The notes beneath the pieces were generated by a model, which worked only from the letters and a program-made list of their open reading frames with translations, did no database searches and was not told the DNA's origin. A stretch of DNA of 26,461 nucleotides from Beroe ovata (Eukaryota; Ctenophora; Nuda; Beroida; Beroidae). Position 1 is the stretch's first letter. Each line of letters opens with the position of its first letter. The stretch is taken from positions 11,288 to 37,748 of the forward strand of contig CAMPET010000236.1 in assembly GCA_946803715.1 (NCBI GenBank), read 5' to 3'. Below, piece by piece: positions 20,171-26,461 of the stretch. The position numbers were made by a program, and so were the translations under genes.

Positions 20171-22981
20171 GCCTTCACCCCCTTGCACAGCAGCATTCTG
20201 ATTTATTGTTAGAACACAACACTAATGGGAGTACTCTTCGGGGACTCAACTGGAATGACCTCAAGGCAATGGAGGTCTAGACTGATAAATGTGATGCTAT
20301 TTTCTAGACTGTTTTTAAGTTTCCATATAAAATGTAATCATATCATATCCCAGATAACTGGCATGTATGAACAAGAGGCTTTATTATCTGCAATTTCCAT
20401 TCTTCGAGAAGTGGTGAGATGTGTTTTCAATATTCCTCAGAAACATTTTGCAATTTTGAGTTTACTTTTAAAACAAATACAATTCCCCAGGATGAGGCAA
20501 ACAAAAGCTTTCTCTTGTATCCAATAGCAGACAGAATTGCAACCTACTCAAAAGAAGCTGTGGAACATATTGTGCACCTGAAGATGTAAGTGTTTTACTG
20601 CGGTACCTATTAGATGTATTTGATAGAACAGAATACCATTTTTTGATAAGCTGATTCTCTTGTTTATGTTTTGTTGACGTGCATGCATATGCTTATCTTA
20701 CTATGTTCCCAATTATATTAAATCGTGATTATGATATGATGATGTGCTCACAATGATGATGTGCGTGTGATCTATAGCAAAAAGTATGAAAAGTAGTTAT
20801 TTTTGACGCAAGCTTTTTACAGAATGCCTGGTGACATTGAACGGAAGAGAGAACTTTATCTGAATTGCATAAATTGCAGCAATCTTAGTCGCACTGTTCT
20901 TATATACATGGACAAGTGAGTAATTTAACAATTTAGGTAGATCATTGATTGGAAATAAAACGGTTGACAATACGACGATTTGTTGATTGATTCTCCTAAT
21001 TTGATGACCCCAACATGTCTCCTGATTATTTGTAAATTAAGATTCGTGTTGTGTTTGGTGGTAATCTGATGTTTTTGTGAATAGGCATTGATAATGCAGG
21101 TATCCCATGACAAATTAGATTTCCACTCAAGTGGATGAAAGTGACAACCCTTCTTACTGGCTACTTTCCCTTCAATAAACCGTGGCCACAAACAGCGTAA
21201 CTTGTGACTTTTCCACACAAGGTTTTTGCCAGTAATCGAGGGGAATCGAGTAATAAGAAGGATGAGCAGTGAGCATTGTGTTGGAGCAAAATGTTTGCAT
21301 TTAGCAAAGTATGTTCTATCTACAGAGCTGTTATCTGCCACAGTCCCATTATGTAACTCCCAGTTGGATTTGGCAAAAATTACATCGCACTAACTACTAC
21401 ATTTCCTGCATATGTAATATGTCATGAGTTATATCATATTGAGTGTAGGTACTTATGTATCTGTGCTCGTTCCTTATATATATATGTGATCAAATGAAGG
21501 GTATTTAAATATCACTTGAACTCGTAGCGCAGTAGTACAATACGGCATTTAACATTTAAAACATTTAACATTTAAGGCAAACCTAATCATGATGTAGATG
21601 TATGGAAGCGTGCTTCATTCGTCAGTGTGAAGTGAACAATGTTCATACCCTCTTATGACTCCATGTTTGAGATGTAGGAAAGGACGTCTAAAGATGTATG
21701 TTGCGTAGAGTACATGAATATACGACATGAATGTTATGAAAGCATGCATTATCTCGAAGTGTCTTATAACAGTGACCATGCTGTAACACCCTTACATGAG
21801 AAAATTCAGTATTCATGTTTTCCGTTACGATGATGATAATATTACAAAACGCTATGTTGGGGAACGCTATATTGTAACATAAAACATTCTGTAAAATAAG
21901 TTCACGAAACATGAATGTGTGATTATAGAGGGTTTAAATAAACTTGATACAGGAAAACTATGTGACTGATGGCAGATTTGGGAAGCATCATCCATTTTCC
22001 ATACTATGTGTATCCATAGTGTTATTCATTGATGACACGCTGTGACATATGTATTGTGCACGTTTATCATGCATATATATATATAAGAGCGAATAATAGA
22101 AATAGAAATGTTTAAATATAGTTCTGCCACATGGTGGGCGTGTCTGATCATCACAGTGTAAAACATGATTCACTCTGTTGTGTTTTTACTGTTTCTACTG
22201 TCGGTGTGTCTGGTGTGTTTTTCTTCACGTTCGACTGCATTTGTCTTTTCGCACTACTGCTGAATGCTGATTCCCTTGTTGAATTAGATATAGGTACATT
22301 CACTTCCAGGAATATTTACTGATTTCTCGCATGCTACTAGGTATCATATCGTGTTTGAAGATCGACGGAAGCTCGCGCACGATCTCCTCTGTTCGCTGTA
22401 CAGTATTGCGCAGGCTACAAACCAGCTGAAGCACAGTCTTAGAGCAGTGGGGGTCCACGTTCCTGACATTCCACAGGTGATCTATAATTGCCCTTATTCT
22501 CAGAAAACAGTAATGTTATTTTCGTTTTGAAATTTTCCCCGTTAACGTCGATTGACTTATATTATGTTGATATAGAGCATTGTCTTATTGTTGTATCACC
22601 ATGGTTACTGTAAACAGATTGTTTAGGAAATTACAGACTCTCTAAATATGCATGTATCATGCCCTCATCTAAACGGTAGGTATGCATGCTTCAAACCATC
22701 ATCATGGAGTACTAATGCTTGAACTGTAATTTTACATGGAACATAGATCTGATGTGTACATTGGGTGTGGTTCACTATCATATTGGTAGGTATATTACAC
22801 ATCACACATAGGGAAGGTGAAATCGTTTCCTAGTTACCTAGTTCGGGATTGGTAACGGACAGAACCTGGGTGAGACTCTCCATTAACAATATGGTGTGTC
22901 ATATGTACAACAGTGGTGTCGTCGTGTTCAATGTGACAGGTTCTGACAGTGACTCTCCAGAGGATTGCTTCTCAAAATTAG
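20171..22981 (+). CDS. Unrecognised helical protein, at least six exons, 5' end missing
   Basis: Exons: 20171-20274, 20354-20413, 20491-20585, 20823-20915, 22341-22476 and 22940-22981. Acceptors are AG and donors GT (the first donor, GAG/GTCTAG, is weak), and phases 0, 0, 2, 2, 0 match throughout, giving about 175 residues up to TAG at 22979. The first exon enters in phase 1, so at least one upstream exon is missing. The product is probably all alpha-helical: exon 1 reads QQHSDLLLEHNTNG, exon 3 ADRIATYSKEAVEHIVHLK, exon 4 has ERKRELYLNCINCSNL and exon 5 DRRKLAHDLLCSLYSIAQ. There are no transmembrane stretches, zinc motif or catalytic signature. I do not recognise the family. AATAAA at 23147-23152 is a possible polyadenylation signal. 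The 1.4-kb fourth-to-fifth intron may conceal a skipped exon. The unbroken phase chain and protein-like composition make a real gene likely. Confidence 0.65.
20925..21341 (-). CDS. Antisense 138-codon open frame in an intron, doubtful
   Basis: This is the longest uninterrupted frame in the window, starting at an ATG and lying wholly within the largest intron of the plus-strand unrecognised gene. The peptide has an even composition (MADNSSVDRTYFAKCKHF at its start) but no domain, signal peptide or repeat I recognise. It is either a small nested gene, a remnant of a mobile element or chance. Confidence 0.2.
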   Translation of the reverse strand: MADNSSVDRTYFAKCKHFAPTQCSLLILLITRFPSITGKNLVWKSHKLRCLWPRFIEGKVASKKGCHFHPLEWKSNLSWDTCIINAYSQKHQITTKHNTNLNLQIIRRHVGVIKLGESINKSSYCQPFYFQSMIYLNC

Positions 22982-23146
22982 GGTGATATTTCTATGTTTT
23001 CCCACTTTCCTCTTTTGGAGAATTTCTGGTCGCCAACAATTGTGCTAATGTCATCCGTGATAAAATTGTCCGCGTTTCTGGGGAGTAGCAAAAAACCAAA
23101 AATACCAAAAAAAGGCCATAAAGTATTTAACAGGGAGCACACTAGA

Positions 23147-23152
23147 AATAAA
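23147..23152 (+). terminator. Possible polyadenylation signal AATAAA
   Basis: Canonical hexamer 166 bp after the proposed stop codon of the plus-strand unrecognised gene. Position fits a short 3'-UTR, but the hexamer is common in AT-rich DNA. Confidence 0.35.
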
Positions 23153-23617
23153 TGTTCCTGGCCTATTTTTGACGTAGAATTCTAATCCGGAGGAATTTTT
23201 GTGCTAGTTCAACGGGAAATCAGGGAAAAATGGTTGCCATGGTATACTTTGTTACCTAGTGACATCATCACAGAGCTCTGATGATGCTGTGATCACGTTG
23301 TCAGTTCCTTTGTGTGCATTTTAGTCGCGAACATATGCCCGACATTTCTGTAAAAATTGGATCAATCATTACCTATACTCAAGATGATTACATAAATGTG
23401 CAATCATCTTAATCGATAATGGATGTATCAATTGATCATACCAATTGACAGCTAACTCGGTATATGTATACTCACGTCTCCCACACACATGTGAACCTTG
23501 ATCTGCTGCTCTTGTGGAGTCAGCCTGTCTGTCTCTATTATTATGTGTCTTTATCAGTTACAGTTCTTGTGTGTCTATGTGTCCGTGTCTATGAGGGCAA
23601 TCCACACTCTACAGTGT

Positions 23618-23618
<1 letters not shown>

Positions 23619-23659
<41 letters not shown>

Positions 23660-23672
23660 CACACACACACAC
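23619..23672. repeat. (CA)n microsatellite
   Basis: 54 bp of AC units with one G interruption, flanked by short GTGTG stretches of opposite sense. Confidence 0.95.
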
Positions 23673-24067
23673 AGTGTGCGTGTGTGCGTGTGTCACATTT
23701 TGTATTGCACAGTACACGTGTACACACTGGTTGTCTCACACTGGGTGGTAGAGAGTGACGCAGTGTGTATGACACTATTATGTATGACATAGTGTGTGTT
23801 CGGTAGTGATTCATGTGCTAATTGGTGTGGGTCTCTAATTGACGGGACAGTACACAAGTGGTGGGAAATAGGTACAAACTACACTGTAATCACTGTAGTT
23901 TCATTTCCATGACACTCTCATTTCGCAAAGCATGCGGACACTTGCATATCATGGACACTTCAAACCGCGTGGAATCAAATAGACTGTACTAATAAACTGT
24001 GATACATTTTTCCCTGTAGTTAACCATAGTGTGTGTTTGTCTGTGTTTGAGTGAGTTCGACGTGTTT

Positions 24068-24068
24068 G

Positions 24069-24116
<48 letters not shown>

Positions 24117-24145
24117 TGTGTGTGTGTGGANTGTGTGTGTGTGTT
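24068..24145. repeat. (TG)n microsatellite with an N
   Basis: A TG array with a few interruptions and an unresolved base at 24131. It is in the opposite sense to the CA array about 0.4 kb upstream. Confidence 0.9.
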
Positions 24146-25340
24146 TGAGTCGGTGTTTGCGCTTCTGTGTCTGTGTACTGTGTCTGTGTGAACTATGTCT
24201 TTGTGTGGAATAAGGTACAGAAACACACAGAAAAACACTGGTTAGTTCTCACTCTGACGTATTTGAGTATTTCATTGAAATCCTGACTGGTAGTTATTGG
24301 TACTGTAAGAATGTAAGATCCTACGTCTTGAAAGATCGTTCATAATTGCCGCATCCAATTATTCATCCAGATTTTAGGTTTTAGACTAGTGAAGGTCAAA
24401 GGTTAGAAGGTTATTCACTCGTTATGTATTTGTAAGATGAAAACAAAATGTTCGGCGGAATTTTAACCTTTTTGTTCGGAGTAATAATTAGAATTTTCAT
24501 GGAAAACATGAATTCCTTGTTTTACTTTAACTCAACGCTTCGCTTACCAATCAGTTATCACTGGTACCTACGTCCTACAGATTATATTAATCAATTATTA
24601 TTGGGAATAGAAGTTTCTCCTAACATTGCAATAGTGTAATTATTGTGCGTATTTATCGCAAAGCGGGATTGTTTTTACACTCGCGATAATTCACTCCACA
24701 TAATGACCGAGAGTTAAAAGACGAATTTAAAACATCATTATTATGATTTTACACGGGCAATATCAGATCACTGCATAATAAAGTGGTTTTGTTTTGGTTG
24801 ACAATCATATATTCATTTAACTTGTTCTGGAAGCTTTTAGCTTTATGAGAACTTTCCCGGTATACTTCATACATTTTCAAACTATGATACCAAATCCCCA
24901 CCCTGTATACTCACAGCTGATTATACGAATATGATACTTTATGTAGCAGCATTCTGATGCGTTTTGACGATATTGTACCCGGGTATTATTATTTCTAAAA
25001 CCTACTGTTGAAAAGTAACGTCGCGTAATAAATGTGTAATGTGTATTCTCAACAAAAACTATCTGACATCAGTATTATGTGTAACTATCATAGCTGCCAG
25101 TATATAACCTCAATCTCCACCCTCTCTAGGCCATGTGTAGATTCAGATCCACCTGCAACATTGTGTGTGTCTCCACGCTATAATTGACAATTGTGTAACA
25201 TGCGTTGCATGTGTAACGTGGTGTGTGTGTGTGTGACGTATTATATAGGTACAAGATATTACAAGCCCCAATTACAGCTACACTGAACAGTAAACCCAGT
25301 TCTACTACTGCAGTACCCTTGTTGGAGCAACACTGTAATA

Positions 25341-25363
25341 ACTGTAATAACTAGTATTACAGT
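25341..25363. repeat. Inverted repeat, 9-bp arms
   Basis: ACTGTAATA (25341-25349) and TATTACAGT (25355-25363) pair perfectly around five bases. A further direct copy of CTGTAATAA precedes it. Confidence 0.75.
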
Positions 25364-26015
25364 CTGTGTGAACTACAATTAACTATACGCTTACAACCGT
25401 ATATGATTATCCCGATATTCCCAAAACCAAATGTAGATATGGTTGCTGTGGTCCGCAGAATCTGTTCGTTCTTTTCCTAAAGTTTAAAATATGAAGGATT
25501 ATGAAAAGAATGCGGCGTGGTAAACGACTGCGGACTGCCGACTAACTACTTGCACAATATTTTAGCAGCTAGCATATTCTTCACCTTAATTAGGCCTTGC
25601 AGCTTGCATTCGGCAATCAGCATCAAGGAAACTGGTATTCTGTCGAATAATGGTTCATCCAGTCAAGAGAAATTTTCAATAATTGATGTTGTACGAAAAA
25701 CCGACTGCTAATTGTCTGAAAAAGAAGTCCAAGTTTGTTATTAGTCGTAATGAACTGGGAAGGAGTATCTGAGGGGGCAGAGTCGAGTTGAGAGGTGCTA
25801 CCCAAGAAGCCTGAATGCATAGTGGATCAGTGCACTGTTTAATCGACCAGTACACTTCTGAGTGTTAATTGGAAAATTTCAGTTGATAGACGCACACAAA
25901 TATTTAAATTGAACGCCGCATTTCCGTAATAAAATCTGGACTTATGCCGTTGTGATTGTGGTATTGTTTCCAGATTTCGAACAACGCGTGTCACGTGATT
26001 GCTCTCTCATTATAG

Positions 26016-26152
26016 GGAGAAATAAAATTTTTTATCCAGAGTTTTTGCTCGAGACCTCCCGTGGAAAATGTAATGTTGTAATGACATGGCCTATAATAGC
26101 TGCCAATCTTGCTGTTGACTCTCAGTCTCAATTAACTCCTTCACTTGAACAG
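26016..26152 (+). CDS. Exon-like segment near the right end
   Basis: The segment is bracketed by an acceptor (CATTATAG) and a donor (GAACAG/GTAATC), entering in phase 1 and leaving in phase 0, with 45 open codons. The peptide starts RNKIFYPEFLLETSRGK and ends QLTPSLEQ. Its FYPEFLL...GK...AANL pattern is loosely like the N-terminus of kleisins of the Rad21/Rec8 family, but where those begin with Met-Phe-Tyr this has ATT (Ile), and the expected Trp-Leu-Ala-Ala is disturbed. It is an internal exon of an unknown gene, a decayed kleisin exon or chance. No partner exon was found before the contig ends. Confidence 0.25.
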
Positions 26153-26433
26153 GTAATCCAATCTTTGATGATATGACGTACAGTGAGCTTTTTTTGTTCA
26201 AATTTTTGAAGTCTATACCGACTTTTCCAATTCTAACTGCCGACCCATAACTTGAAAAACTACAGTGTTTCTCGCGCAATGGCCAATGTGCCATTAACCA
26301 TGTCGGCCTAAAAGTCAGAAATAGAGGGGAAATTTCCTTCAATTTTGTTATTGTGTGGGAGAGAGAGGACGAGAGAGCGGCTACGTCATACAGTATAACG
26401 TTTTACTTCGGTGACATCTCACTATTAACTTGA

Positions 26434-26461
26434 TGTGTGTGTGTGTGTGTGTGTGTGTGTG
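26434..26461. repeat. (TG)n microsatellite at the right end
   Basis: Fourteen TG units close the window, mirroring the CA array at the left end. Confidence 0.95.

Larger units (their letters stand above)
22982..26015. other. Gene-poor region rich in microsatellites
   Basis: After the third gene I see no exon chain. The stretch holds the AATAAA at 23147, CA and TG arrays, and a palindrome at 25341-25363. A 63-codon frame at 24448-24639 has nothing recognisable and is AT-rich. Confidence 0.55.

Noticed and set aside
23498-24238. Open frames of 72-86 codons rich in Thr-His or Cys-Val
   Set aside because: They are translations of CA/TG microsatellites.
24448-24639. 63-codon plus-strand frame with a hydrophobic start
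   Set aside because: AT-rich, no domain, no splice context; not distinguishable from chance.
1-26461. tRNA and rRNA genes
   Set aside because: Scanning for the B-box GGTTCGANTCC on both strands gave no hit embedded in a cloverleaf, and no rRNA-like stretch was seen. A covariance-model scan would be decisive.

Overview
This looks like a eukaryotic, animal-type contig of about 26.5 kb. It is AT-rich, genes are split by spliceosomal introns (mostly 88-230 bp, GT-AG), and dinucleotide microsatellites and small inverted-repeat transposons are common. The small introns, compact genes, many MITE-like elements and a coiled-coil protein of the type found in flagellated cells suggest an early-branching marine invertebrate, most likely a sponge. 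That placement is inference. Both ends are CA/TG microsatellite, so this is probably a whole contig broken at simple repeats. Three single N positions (8928, 19163, 24131) mark uncertain bases or joins.

Layout. Positions 1-8,023: no gene I can support. This part holds an 18-bp minisatellite, a cluster of E-box/CRE-like sites, palindromes and one GC-rich island. Positions 8,024-9,950: a tandem pair of about 0.9-1.0 kb GC-rich repeat units with an N exactly at the junction. Parts of this repeat, and a block at 10,173-10,360, recur in inverted orientation at 18,701-19,290. Positions 10,755-14,493 (+): a nine-exon NT5DC-type HAD-family 5'-nucleotidase gene, reconstructed with all splice phases consistent (501 residues). 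Its long first intron carries a transposon nested in another transposon. Positions 15,815-18,129 (-): a six-exon coiled-coil gene that I assign tentatively to the C20orf96/DUF4618 family. It is convergent with the first gene and has a one-base frame problem in exon 5. Its first intron holds a 21-bp minisatellite and two small MITEs, one of them the uninterrupted version of the nested element. Positions 20,171-22,981 (+): at least six phase-compatible exons of a helical protein I do not recognise, with the 5' end not found. Positions 22,982-26,461: microsatellites, a palindrome and one exon-like segment at 26,016-26,152.

The genes do not form an operon or an evident pathway. The first is probably mitochondrial and metabolic, the second probably structural or ciliary, and the third unknown. 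I found no convincing new multi-gene system. The most useful leads are the unrecognised third gene, the nested/solo transposon pair, the inverted repeat copies that bracket the convergent gene pair, and a long hairpin just upstream of the NT5DC start.
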